From: Actinomycetota bacterium
Lineage (GTDB): Bacteria; Actinomycetota; Thermoleophilia; Miltoncostaeales; Miltoncostaeaceae
Assembly: GCA_005800465.1 (NCBI GenBank)
Contig: SYFI01000126.1
Location: forward strand, 1 to 22,311
DNA length: 22,311 bases
Direction of reading: 5' to 3'
The notes beneath the pieces are model-generated. The model searched no databases, had not been told where the DNA came from, and worked only from the letters and a program-made list of their open reading frames with translations. Shown here in pieces: positions 1 through 7,825 of this stretch (position 1 is the stretch's first letter; the number at the start of each line of letters is the position of its first letter). The position numbers and the translations under genes are program-made.

Positions 1-2
1 CC

Positions 3-818
3 TGGCAGGGAGCGCTCATTGTGGGGCCCTTTCTCGGGGGTGTGCTGCAGGCCACGGGCAATACGGTGCCGTACCTGTGCGCCGCAGTAATTGACGTGGT
101 CGGCGTCATCCTGCTGCTCGGGGTGTCGCGCGAAGTGGGCACCGCACACCGCCAATCGGTGTCGGGGCCACCCACCATGCGCGATGCCACGGCGGGACTC
201 AGGCTCATTTTCGCCACGCCCGCCCTGCTCGGGGCGATCAGCCTCGACCTGGTCGCGGTGCTGTTTGGCGGCGCCATGGCGCTACTCCCCGTTATCGCCA
301 CCACCATCCTGCACGTGGGCGCCGTGGGCTATGGCGTGCTGCGCGCAGCACCCGGCATCGGTGCGGTGGCGGTGGGCATTCTGCTGTCCGGGCGCCCCAT
401 CCGTGCCCACGTGGGGCCGATCCTGCTCATCTCAGTGGCCGGGTTCGGGGTATTCACGATTCTGCTTGGGGTGAGCGACTCGTTCTGGCTCACCTTTGGC
501 GTGCTGCTCCTGCTTTCAGCCAGCGACATGGTGAGTGTGTTCATCCGCTCAACAATGGCGCCCCTTCTCACTCCCCCACACCTGCGCGGGCGCGTGGTTG
601 CCGTGGAGCGCGTATTCGTGGGTGCATCCAACGAACTCGGAGCATTTGAGAGCGGCGTGCTGGCGCAGTTCATCGGCACCGTCGGGTCAATCGTGCTGGG
701 CGGTGCGCTGTCCATCGCCGCCGCGGGGCTGTGGGCGCTGTTCTTCCCGGGGCTTCGCAAGATCAACCGTTTCGAAGAAATCACCCCGGCAATTGATCCG
801 GACGCCGTTCGCGGTTAG
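3..818 (+). CDS. MFS transporter, C-terminal part (EntS-like exporter), truncated by window edge
   Basis: This is the last 271 residues of a major facilitator superfamily efflux protein of the inner membrane. The reading frame is open to the window's left edge (it begins W-Q-G-A-L-I), so the true start lies outside. The fragment has about seven hydrophobic segments. It shows the GPFLGG motif near its beginning and the signature RGRV...GASNELGAFESG near the end, followed by two more hydrophobic stretches and a short cytoplasmic tail with FPGLRK. That combination is typical of the MFS_3/EntS (enterobactin exporter-like) branch of proton-driven exporters. The substrate cannot be read from sequence and need not be a siderophore. 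Its TAG stop overlaps the stop of the convergent hydrolase gene. The family call is firm and the substrate is unknown. Confidence 0.85.
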   Translation, partial: WQGALIVGPFLGGVLQATGNTVPYLCAAVIDVVGVILLLGVSREVGTAHRQSVSGPPTMRDATAGLRLIFATPALLGAISLDLVAVLFGGAMALLPVIATTILHVGAVGYGVLRAAPGIGAVAVGILLSGRPIRAHVGPILLISVAGFGVFTILLGVSDSFWLTFGVLLLLSASDMVSVFIRSTMAPLLTPPHLRGRVVAVERVFVGASNELGAFESGVLAQFIGTVGSIVLGGALSIAAAGLWALFFPGLRKINRFEEITPAIDPDAVRG

Positions 819-1576
819 GCAGCGATTGCCGCACGGATGAGGCCGGACGTCTTCACCGGCTGCTGCAGCAGGAAGAAGTGACCACCCAGGTCGACCGGCA
901 CGATGTCCATGCGGTCGCCATAGCGCGTCACCGCGGTGTCGGAGAGCAGGGGGGCAGAGGCGAATACCTTTACTGTGAGCGCGAGTGCATCGGCACGTGC
1001 GAGTGCGCCATCCATATCCCAGCGCATCAGTTGATCCATCATCCCGATGGCCACCTCGGCATCGGCGCGGCACATTGCACGCGCCACCTGGTCGATGAGG
1101 GCCGGATCACATCCCGGACCGGCGGCGCGCTCGCACATCGTTCGCATGGCGCCGGCGAAGTCTGCCCGGAAGGGATCGAGAAACGTATCGCCTGCCTGCG
1201 CTGATTGCCGCGGGTACATGTGCATGTATGTGAGACCGTCGAGTGAGATGACCCGGTGCCCGGTGCCCGCGACCACCGTCTCAAGGGCCACTGCCGCGCC
1301 CATGGAGTGCCCCACAATCACAGCCTCATGCATGCCCTCGCTGACGGCCACGGCACCAACCACGGTGGCCAGATCGTCAATGCTCCAGTGCCGGGAGGTT
1401 GCCGTCGAGTCGCCGTGCCACGGCAGGTCGAGCGCCAGCACCCGGTGGTCGCGGGCCAGGTCGGTGGCCACGTCGTCGAAGTCGGTGCGGCGACACGTCC
1501 ATCCGTGGATGAGCACCACGTCTGGCCCTCTGCCGTGGACGTCGTACACGACCTCTGCGCCGGGCAGTGCGTGCAC
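815..1576 (-). CDS. alpha/beta-fold hydrolase
   Basis: This is a 253-residue cytoplasmic alpha/beta hydrolase with no signal peptide. It has the HGWT oxyanion-hole motif at residues 24-27, the nucleophile elbow G-H-S-M-G with Ser91, and a C-terminal catalytic His233 in GGHF. The acid residue is less clear; Asp213 is a candidate. The family includes esterases, lipases, epoxide hydrolases and C-C bond hydrolases, and nothing here decides the substrate. The start used is GTG at 1576. A second GTG at 1549 sits closer to the conserved core and cannot be excluded, because no strong Shine-Dalgarno precedes either. The gene is convergent with the MFS gene (stop codons share TTAG) and divergent from the phosphofructokinase gene, with a 313-nt gap between them. 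Confidence 0.85.
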   Translation of the reverse strand: MHALPGAEVVYDVHGRGPDVVLIHGWTCRRTDFDDVATDLARDHRVLALDLPWHGDSTATSRHWSIDDLATVVGAVAVSEGMHEAVIVGHSMGAAVALETVVAGTGHRVISLDGLTYMHMYPRQSAQAGDTFLDPFRADFAGAMRTMCERAAGPGCDPALIDQVARAMCRADAEVAIGMMDQLMRWDMDGALARADALALTVKVFASAPLLSDTAVTRYGDRMDIVPVDLGGHFFLLQQPVKTSGLIRAAIAA

Positions 1577-1889
1577 CAGGCCCAGGCGACCTGATGATTC
1601 CTTATCGCGGATGACGGAACCTCATCGTGGGGCGTTGGGACAGGGCAATGATATCGGCCCCATCCCGTTCAATCAGACCACGCACGGCGAGCGCTACGCC
1701 CCGCTCCGCTCGTCGAACCCCGGGCAGGGGATCGATTCGGCGATGTGGCCATGGCGGCAGTCGGGCCTGTTCGTATCACCAAAGAGCGTGCTCAACATCT
1801 CGGCCATGAGATACGCATATGAGGACAGCCCTGCAGCAGATGGCTGGGGCCGCTTGCCCACACGCATGCCCCACCGGTACGGTCGTGGC
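1577..1889. other. divergent intergenic region between hydrolase and phosphofructokinase
   Basis: This 313-base stretch separates the divergent hydrolase and phosphofructokinase genes and must hold both promoters. A long frame continuous with the phosphofructokinase runs back through it, but the product is compositionally odd and unlike the family's N terminus. I see no recognisable gene, RNA or clear -35/-10 pair. The only definite structure is the inverted repeat at its right end, described separately. Confidence 0.6.
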
Positions 1890-1900
1890 ATGCGTGTGGG
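1857..1900 (+). promoter_or_regulatory. perfect 14-bp inverted repeat enclosing the phosphofructokinase start codon
   Basis: The left arm CCCACACGCATGCC (1857-1870) is the exact reverse complement of the right arm GGCATGCGTGTGGG (1887-1900). The 16-nt spacer can add a 4-bp inner stem, ACCG (1873-1876) with CGGT (1880-1883), capped by GTA. The chosen ATG (1890-1892) and the next codons lie inside the right arm, so in mRNA the start codon would be buried in a long GC-rich stem. The pairing is seen directly. Control of translation is an inference; a protein-binding dyad in DNA is the alternative. Confidence 0.75.
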
Positions 1901-2918
1901 AATCCTCACCGGCGGCGGCGACTGCCCCGGACTCAATGCCGTCATCCGTGCTGTGGTGAAGGTGGGTGTCCGCCGGTTCGGGCACGAGCATGTGGGCATC
2001 CTCCACGGCTGGCGTGGCCTTCTTGAGCAGCAGACGGTCCCGCTGGGCGTCCGTGACGTGAGCGGCATCCTCGACCGCGGCGGCACCATCCTCAAGAGTT
2101 CGCGCACCAATCCGTGCCGTGACGCCGAGACGACGCAGGCGGCCCTCGACGGCTTTGCGGCGCTGGGCATCGATGCCCTCGTGGTGCTGGGCGGCGAGGA
2201 CACACTCGGCGCGGCCAACCAACTGCATGCCGAGCACGGGCTGCCCATCGTGGGTGTACCGAAGACGATCGACAACGACCTGTCGGGGACTGACGTGACC
2301 TTCGGGTTCGACACGGCGGTGCAGATCGTGTGCAGCTCGATCGACCGCCTGCACACCACTGCCGAGTCGCATGACCGCGTGATGGTTGTTGAGGTGATGG
2401 GGCGCCACGTGGGATGGATCGCGCTTGAGAGCGGCATCGCAGGTGGCGCCGACTACATCCTGATCCCGGAACACCACCCGAATGTGCCCGCGGTGGTCGA
2501 TGCCCTGCGGGCACGCCACTCCCGCGGACTCGACTCGTCCATCGTCGTGGTGAGCGAGGGAGTTGATCTGGGAGATGGCGGTGCCGAGGGCGAGCGCGAC
2601 GAGTTCGGCCACGCACTTCTGGCACAACAGGGGGTCGGTGACCGTCTCGGGGCCATTATTCGCGAGGCCACCGGCTTCGACACCCGGGTGACCGTGCTGG
2701 GGCACGTTCAGCGTGGGGGTACCCCCACCGCGCGTGACCGCATCCTGGCCACGCGCTTTGGCACGCATGCCGCCGAGATGGTGGAGGAGGGCTTGTTCGG
2801 ACGCATGGCATCGCTGCGCGGCGCCATCATCACCGACGTCCCGCTGGCCGATGCCGTGGGCACGTTGAAGACCGTCCCCGACGAGTACTACCGCCTGGCC
2901 CAGCCCTTCTTCGGCTAG
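1890..2918 (+). CDS. pfkA: 6-phosphofructokinase, predicted pyrophosphate-dependent
   Basis: This 342-residue group III phosphofructokinase is cytoplasmic and phosphorylates fructose 6-phosphate to the 1,6-bisphosphate in glycolysis; the PPi-dependent form is reversible. Family motifs are the N-terminal LTGGGDCPGLNAVIR, GGEDT at 101-105, PKTIDND at 124-130 (catalytic base Asp128), MGRHVGW at 170-176 and GHVQRGGTPT at 271-280. Position 104 is Asp and the residue preceding TIDND is Lys125. In characterised enzymes, Asp and Lys at these places go with PPi use, whereas Gly at 104 goes with ATP use. Start ATG 1890 gives the usual M-R-V-G-I-L-T-G-G-G terminus. The frame stays open far upstream (ATG 1866, 1809), but those extensions do not resemble the family. 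No good Shine-Dalgarno is visible, and the start sits in a hairpin. Phosphofructokinase is near certain; the phosphoryl donor is a prediction. Confidence 0.93.
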   Translation: MRVGILTGGGDCPGLNAVIRAVVKVGVRRFGHEHVGILHGWRGLLEQQTVPLGVRDVSGILDRGGTILKSSRTNPCRDAETTQAALDGFAALGIDALVVLGGEDTLGAANQLHAEHGLPIVGVPKTIDNDLSGTDVTFGFDTAVQIVCSSIDRLHTTAESHDRVMVVEVMGRHVGWIALESGIAGGADYILIPEHHPNVPAVVDALRARHSRGLDSSIVVVSEGVDLGDGGAEGERDEFGHALLAQQGVGDRLGAIIREATGFDTRVTVLGHVQRGGTPTARDRILATRFGTHAAEMVEEGLFGRMASLRGAIITDVPLADAVGTLKTVPDEYYRLAQPFFG

Positions 2919-3040
2919 CGGTCCTCTGCAGAAGTCCCGATGGCGACGGTGGGCACCGACGTTCTGGGCCGACCGCCTCCTAGTCGCCATAACGGCACCG
3001 GCGGCGGTTGCAGCGGGATGCAGACGGCGACACGCATCGA

Positions 3041-3084
3041 CGCGACTCGGGGGTTGTCGGTACCGGCAACACCCCGTCGACGCG
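3041..3084 (+). terminator. imperfect hairpin downstream of phosphofructokinase, possible terminator
   Basis: About 120 bases after the phosphofructokinase stop, CGCG at 3041-3044 and 3081-3084 bracket GGGGTTGTCG (3050-3059) facing CGGCAA (3064-3069) and CCCC (3072-3075), with a GTAC loop and a 2-nt bulge. There is no U-tract. It could stop transcription or stabilise the 3' end; the evidence is weak. Confidence 0.35.
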
Positions 3085-3110
3085 CCCCCTTGTCTCATGA
3101 GCGAAAGCCT

Positions 3111-3127
3111 GTGGCCCACTGGGCCAC
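3111..3127. promoter_or_regulatory. perfect palindrome upstream of the topoisomerase gene
   Basis: GTGGCCCA-C-TGGGCCAC is a perfect 8-bp dyad around one central base, ending 65 bases before the topoisomerase start. It could be an operator for that gene, or a 7-bp hairpin with an ACT loop contributing to termination from the left. No U-run follows. The symmetry is seen; any role is inferred. Confidence 0.4.
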
Positions 3128-3192
3128 CGGTCCGGCATCGTCACGCCGACGACACAGGTGCCCGAAATCGGCGGTGCTAACGTGCCCGCCCC

Positions 3193-6120
3193 GTGAGCAA
3201 GAAACTGGTTATTTGCGAGAAGCCCTCCGTCGCCCGCGACGTGGCTGGCGCGCTCCCAGAGACGTTTACCCAGAAGGGCGACGCATACGAGAGTGGCCAC
3301 TGGGTCATTTCATATGCAGTGGGACATCTGCTTGAGCAGGTGGATCCCGACGCCTACGACGCCCGGTACAAGAAGTGGACATACGAGGACCTGCCGATCA
3401 TCCCCGAGGAGTTCCGCTACCAAGCCCGCGATGGCCGATCGGCCAAGCAACTCGCCTCGCTTCACCGACTCATGGCCCGGCCCGACGTGGGCATCATCGT
3501 CAATGCCTGCGACGCCGGACGTGAGGGCGAGCTCATCTTCAAGCTCATCCTTCAGAGCGCCCCACCCAAGGCGCAGGGAAAGATCGTGGAGCGGGCCTGG
3601 TTCTCGTCGATGACCAAGTCGGCCATCAAGGAAGCCTTCGAGTCGCTGCGCCCGGACTCGGAGATGCAGCCGCTCGAGGCCGCCGCCCGCGCACGCAGCG
3701 AAGCCGACTGGCTGGTGGGAATGAACGGGACCCGCGCGGCCACCACGCGTGCCGGATCGATCCGCCGTGTGCTGTCGCTCGGCCGCGTGCAGACGCCGAC
3801 GCTGGCGATGATCGTGCACCGCGACATCGAAATCGGCGCGTTCGTGCCGCAGGAGTACTGGCAGGTGGATGTCACGTTCACCGGTGCCGACTCTCCCCTT
3901 CCGGGCATGTGGCACGACGTCGAAGGCACGCACCGCGACCTGCTGTTCACCGACAACGACGGCAAGACCCACAAGGACCGCATCGTTCCGGGAGCCGCTG
4001 CCGATGAGATCGCCACTCTCGCCGCTGGCGCGGAGGGCGTCGTCGCATCGGTGGAGACGCGGCCCCGCACCGAAGCACCGCACCTGCTGTACGACCTCAC
4101 CGCCCTGCAGCGTGATGCCAACCAGCGGTTCGGCTTCAGCGCCACCCGCACCCTGGCCGCCGCACAGTCGTGTTACGACGAGCACAAGGTGCTCACGTAT
4201 CCGCGTACGAGTTCGCGATACCTGAGCGGCGACATGGTGGGACAGCTCAAGTCGGTGGTATCGCGTGTGGGCTCGGCCGAGCGTCAGTACGCGGACGTCG
4301 CGCGATCGGTGCTGGCGCTCGACTCACTGCCACTCGGACGCGTGATCAACAACGCCAAGGTCACCGACCACCACGCCATCATCCCCGCCGACGCAGATCA
4401 CGACCTCTCGCGACTGTCCAATGATGCGCGACGCATCTACGACATGGTGGCCCGGCGTTTTCTCGCGGTATTCCTGCCGCCCGCCAAGCTCGAGAGCACC
4501 ACCATCGTCACCGATGTTGAGGGGCACACCTTCCGCAGCAGTGGCACCGTCATTGTTGACCCGGGCTGGTACGCCGTTGACGCCATGCGGCGCCACCGCG
4601 TGGAGAAGCAGGCCGAGCGCATGGCCAACGAAGATGGCGAGGAGGAGACCGACGACCACACCCTTCCGTCGGTGACCGTGGGGCAACGCCTCACCTGTGC
4701 CCGCGCCAAGGTGCTGGCCAAGTCCACCAAGCCGCCTGCGAGATACAACGAGGGAAGCCTTCTTAAGTCAATGGAGACCGCCGGCAAACTGGTGGACGAC
4801 GACGAGGCCGCCGAGGCGATGAAGGATGCTGGCTTGGGCACCCCCGCCACCCGCGCCAACATCATCGAGAGCCTCATCGACCGCGAATACGTGGAGCGCG
4901 AGGGCAAGCAGCTTCGCGCCACCGACAAGGCCATTGGCCTCATCACCATGTTGGGCGATCACCTGCTTACCTCGCCAGAGCTCACGGGCCGGTGGGAGCA
5001 GAAGCTCAACGAGGTGCAGCGCGGCAGTGAGTCGCGTGACGCCTTCCACCAGGAGATCGTGGCGTTCACCAAGCAGGTGGTCGCCTGGTTTGCCGACAAG
5101 GGGCGTGAGGACCTGCGCGTGGAGCGAACCGTCATCGCTCCATGTCCCACGCCCGACTGCCCGGGCAACATCGTGGAGCAGCGCAAGAGTTACTCATGCG
5201 ACAGCTATCAGGGCAAGGATGACCCGGGCTGCGGATACACCTTGTGGAAGCAGAGCGGCACTCGCACGCTCACCCTCGATGACGCCAAGGAGTACATCGC
5301 TCAGGGGATCCAGAGCAAGGATCTGGAGTCTGAGCGCAAGGTTATCGGCGGCTGCCCCACCGACGGCTGTGATGGCGAGATCATTGCCCGCGACCGCAGT
5401 TACGGCTGCACGTCGTGGAAGAGCAAGACCGAGACCGGCTGCGGCTTCGTCATCTGGAAGCGCGTACGCGGCAAGCAGGGGGAGGTGTCGGTGGAAGAGG
5501 CGCAGGGCATGGTGGCCCGGGGTGAGACCAACGCCACGCCTCCGCGCGAGCCGGTATCTGAGTGTCCGGTTCCCGGGTGCGGCGGCATGATCGTGGACCG
5601 TCCGAAGACCTTCGGATGCAATTCGTGGAAGAGCCCCCGTAATCGCGGCTGTGGATACGTCATCTGGAAGAAGGCCCGCGGGTCGGATCACGAGATGACC
5701 ATGGACGAAGCCAAGGCCAAGGTCGAGGTTGACCGTGCCAACCCGGAGGCCGCGGGGCTCGACCCCGTGGTGGGCCGGGGCGCGGCGAAGGCACGTACCA
5801 CCAGAGGCGCGGTTGATGCCGACGGATCCATCGCACGCCACCTCTTGGAGCGGGCCATCTGGACCGGGCTGGATGGCGGCGACAAGGTGACGCTCGAGAT
5901 TCCTGCCGGATCGCAGGTGGGACTGCCCGATACGCCCGCAGGTGGTCTTGTGGCGGAGATTTCGCTTGATATCAAGCCCCTCAAACTCTGGTGCAAGGTG
6001 AGCGACGGCGCCGATGCTGCTCGCACGACGCTTGAGCAGCGTCTGGCCGAGCGCATCCGAAAAGCGCTCGCGCCGACGTCGGGGCCCAAGGCAAAGAAAA
6101 AGGCCAAAATCGCCGCCTGA
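3193..6120 (+). CDS. topB: type IA DNA topoisomerase (topoisomerase III family) with three C-terminal four-cysteine repeats
   Basis: This 975-residue single-strand-passing topoisomerase relaxes or decatenates DNA. The N-terminal TOPRIM region starts with the topoisomerase III hallmark CEKPSVARD (8-16) and has the acidic DAGREGEL at 107-114. The active-site Tyr336 lies in TYPRTSSRYL, and the cleavage-strand motif SLGRVQTPTL is at 195-204. After residue 650 come three repeats of about 70 residues. Each has a C-x4-C-x12-C-x10-C pattern (Cys 651/656/669/680, 721/726/739/750 and 791/796/809/820) ending G-[YF]-x-[LI]-W-K. They match the C-terminal topoisomerase repeat type and probably bind zinc. 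A further ~100-residue domain and a lysine-rich tail (KAKKKAK) follow. The start is GTG 3193, which gives the canonical M-S-K-K-L-V-I-C. Ordinary TopA must lie elsewhere. topB is used as a family symbol. Confidence 0.93.
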   Translation: MSKKLVICEKPSVARDVAGALPETFTQKGDAYESGHWVISYAVGHLLEQVDPDAYDARYKKWTYEDLPIIPEEFRYQARDGRSAKQLASLHRLMARPDVGIIVNACDAGREGELIFKLILQSAPPKAQGKIVERAWFSSMTKSAIKEAFESLRPDSEMQPLEAAARARSEADWLVGMNGTRAATTRAGSIRRVLSLGRVQTPTLAMIVHRDIEIGAFVPQEYWQVDVTFTGADSPLPGMWHDVEGTHRDLLFTDNDGKTHKDRIVPGAAADEIATLAAGAEGVVASVETRPRTEAPHLLYDLTALQRDANQRFGFSATRTLAAAQSCYDEHKVLTYPRTSSRYLSGDMVGQLKSVVSRVGSAERQYADVARSVLALDSLPLGRVINNAKVTDHHAIIPADADHDLSRLSNDARRIYDMVARRFLAVFLPPAKLESTTIVTDVEGHTFRSSGTVIVDPGWYAVDAMRRHRVEKQAERMANEDGEEETDDHTLPSVTVGQRLTCARAKVLAKSTKPPARYNEGSLLKSMETAGKLVDDDEAAEAMKDAGLGTPATRANIIESLIDREYVEREGKQLRATDKAIGLITMLGDHLLTSPELTGRWEQKLNEVQRGSESRDAFHQEIVAFTKQVVAWFADKGREDLRVERTVIAPCPTPDCPGNIVEQRKSYSCDSYQGKDDPGCGYTLWKQSGTRTLTLDDAKEYIAQGIQSKDLESERKVIGGCPTDGCDGEIIARDRSYGCTSWKSKTETGCGFVIWKRVRGKQGEVSVEEAQGMVARGETNATPPREPVSECPVPGCGGMIVDRPKTFGCNSWKSPRNRGCGYVIWKKARGSDHEMTMDEAKAKVEVDRANPEAAGLDPVVGRGAAKARTTRGAVDADGSIARHLLERAIWTGLDGGDKVTLEIPAGSQVGLPDTPAGGLVAEISLDIKPLKLWCKVSDGADAARTTLEQRLAERIRKALAPTSGPKAKKKAKIAA
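5143..5652 (+). repeat. three in-frame repeats with exact 210-nt period (probable zinc-ribbon modules)
   Basis: Within the topoisomerase gene, three modules start at 5143, 5353 and 5563. Their cysteines fall at identical offsets in each, and each ends in a G-[YF]-x-[LI]-W-K box. Between modules lie short acidic helices with similar patterns (TLDDAKEYIAQG, SVEEAQGMVARG, TMDEAKAKVEVD). The equal period suggests internal duplication of a single module. Confidence 0.8.
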
Positions 6121-6203
6121 CACAGCTCGCGGGTCACTACCTTCCGTGGCTGGCATCATTCCTTCGTCGGGGCAGGTGGCCCCGCGTGACCCTGGAGGCG
6201 TAC

Positions 6204-6860
6204 ATGGACGCCAATGAAGCGATCCGCCTGAGGCGCAGCGTGCGCTCGTACACCGATCAGCCGGTGGACGAGAAGGACATCAGCGAGATCCTCCGCCTGG
6301 CTCTTCTTGCCCCCACGGGCGGCATGGCACAGGCATGGAGCTTCATCGTGGTGCGCGACGCAGAACTGCGCGCAGCGGTGGCCGAGATCGTTATTCGCGG
6401 CGGCGCCAAGTATTTTGAGACCGTCCGGCCCGCTGGCCCGGATGTGAGCGCCGATGAGCACGCCGAGTGGGCGCGTGGTTACGCCGAGCAGGTGCTCGGT
6501 AACTACCGTCACGTGCCCGTATGGATCGTGGGCCTGGTGGTACCACGCCACGCCTTCCCGGATGATCAGGCCGAATGGGAGCGCGTCGCCGACCTGGTGT
6601 CGGTGGGCTTTGCCATGGAGAACCTCATGGTGGCCGCACGTGCCCGGGGTCTGGGTACCGTGCCGACGGTCTTCCACTGGTACGCCGAGGACGACTTCCG
6701 CGCGCTCCTCGACATTCCCGCTGAGATGGAGATCCCCCTGATCACCCCGCTCGGCTATCCCACCGAATTCCCGGTGGGGCTCCCGCCCGCAATGGCGGCC
6801 AAGCGCCGCCCTTGGCGGACGCTGGTGCATGATGACCACTGGGGGAACCCCCGCGCCTGA
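6204..6860 (+). CDS. nitroreductase family protein
   Basis: This is a 218-residue FMN-dependent nitroreductase-family oxidoreductase, probably cytoplasmic and using NAD(P)H. The N terminus has the flavin-phosphate-binding pattern R-R-S-V-R-S-Y (10-16) followed by ILRLALLAPTGGMAQAW, and the second half has GFAMENLMVAARARGLGTVP and the ITPLGYP motif before the C terminus. ATG 6204 is preferred over the in-frame GTG at 6186 because GGAGG (6194-6198) lies 5 bases before it. The true substrate of such enzymes is rarely predictable. The gene follows the topoisomerase by 83 bases. A decayed copy of its last third lies at 8057-8190, evidence of a past duplication. Confidence 0.9.
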   Translation: MDANEAIRLRRSVRSYTDQPVDEKDISEILRLALLAPTGGMAQAWSFIVVRDAELRAAVAEIVIRGGAKYFETVRPAGPDVSADEHAEWARGYAEQVLGNYRHVPVWIVGLVVPRHAFPDDQAEWERVADLVSVGFAMENLMVAARARGLGTVPTVFHWYAEDDFRALLDIPAEMEIPLITPLGYPTEFPVGLPPAMAAKRRPWRTLVHDDHWGNPRA

Positions 6861-7003
6861 CCGGGCGACCCACACGACAACACCTAATGTGGTGCACGCA
6901 CCCGACATCTCGGAGCTTGGTGCATCGTGCAACTGGGCGGACGACAACGCACTCGGGGTCCGAACACCGGATTCTTGACCTCGAATCCACGAAAGGAAAA
7001 CCT

Positions 7004-7795
7004 ATGAACACAATGATGAAACGGCGCCTCGGTGCGTCGCTGGTGGCAATCGCCCTCACGGCCGGAGGCCTTGGTGTTGCCGGCTGCGGTGGCGACTCGT
7101 CGTCGGCGAGCAGCAGTGTCACAAGCGCTTCGACGACCGATAACGGCGTCGCCTCGCTCACGGCCAGCGAGATCCTCACCAAGTCGATGGCCGCAGCCAA
7201 GGCGGCCACGTCGGTGACCGTCAGTGGCTCCGTGCCAGATGGGTCCGACACCATCAGCATCGATCTCGCGCTCGGTGATGGCGTGGCAAGCGGCACCATC
7301 GGACTCAATGGCGTGACGGTCAAGATCCTCAGGGTCGACGGCAAGTTCTACCTCAACGCCCCCAAGGCGCTGTTTGATCAGATCGCTGACGGTGGTGCCG
7401 CGGTGGGCACCCTGCTCGCCAACAAGTGGTTCGTCGTTCCCACCACCGGGACGGGCGCGGACAGCTTCAAGGACTTCGGCGAGATCGCCGATATGGACAG
7501 CCTCTTCGATGGGCTGCTCGACAACGCCTCTCCCAAGGTGAAGGGCACTGGTGACGTCAATGGCCAGCCGGTGGTGTTGCTGACCGAGTCGAATGACGAC
7601 GGCACGCTGGCAGTGGCCACGACCGGCGAGCCATACCCACTGCAGGTCAAGAAGACGACCGGCGGGACCGGCGTCGTCACGTTCAGCAAGTGGAATGAGC
7701 CCGTCACGGTGACGGCACCGGCAGACGCGCTCGACTTCGGTGCCATCGCCGGTGGCGACTCGTCGTCCGCGGGGAGTACTACCAGCAGCAACTGA
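7004..7795 (+). CDS. LppX/LprG-like lipoprotein (copy 1)
   Basis: This is a 263-residue predicted lipoprotein. The signal peptide has basic KRR, a hydrophobic core and lipobox G-V-A-G-C, with Cys28 as the lipidated residue, followed by a Ser/Ala/Thr-rich linker. The mature domain begins LTASEILTKSMAAAKAATSV and contains VDGKFYL, ANKWFVVP, TGDVNGQPVV and GEPYPLQV. These are typical of the LppX/LprAFG family, whose mycobacterial members carry lipids across the envelope. Start ATG 7004 has GAAAGG (6991-6996) 7 bases upstream. It is a diverged paralogue of the gene at 8522-9355; a third, internally deleted copy lies between them. Family assignment is by pattern and lipid cargo is unknown. Confidence 0.82.
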   Translation: MNTMMKRRLGASLVAIALTAGGLGVAGCGGDSSSASSSVTSASTTDNGVASLTASEILTKSMAAAKAATSVTVSGSVPDGSDTISIDLALGDGVASGTIGLNGVTVKILRVDGKFYLNAPKALFDQIADGGAAVGTLLANKWFVVPTTGTGADSFKDFGEIADMDSLFDGLLDNASPKVKGTGDVNGQPVVLLTESNDDGTLAVATTGEPYPLQVKKTTGGTGVVTFSKWNEPVTVTAPADALDFGAIAGGDSSSAGSTTSSN

Positions 7796-7825
7796 TGCAC
7801 GGGGCTTCATGAATGCGGCACGATC

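Noticed and set aside
1627..1809. Sixty-codon plus-strand frame in the hydrolase/phosphofructokinase gap
   Set aside because: Ser/Arg-rich translation with no motif, and no ribosome site; typical of random frames in GC-rich DNA.
1047..1889. Long upstream extension of the phosphofructokinase frame
   Set aside because: It runs antisense to the hydrolase gene and across the intergenic gap. The translated product has no resemblance to phosphofructokinase N termini, which begin at M-R-V-G-I-L-T-G-G-G.
1776..3119. Minus-strand frame of 447 codons opposite phosphofructokinase
   Set aside because: GC-rich antisense shadow of a well-recognised gene; Arg/His/Gln-rich product without a family match.
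5143..5652. Regular 210-nt spacing considered as a DNA repeat array such as CRISPR
   Set aside because: Repeats are in-frame protein modules with conserved cysteines; the DNA itself is not repeated identically and there are no spacers.
5194..6159. Minus-strand frame of 321 codons opposite the topoisomerase C terminus
   Set aside because: Antisense shadow; the plus strand has clearly periodic cysteine repeats here.
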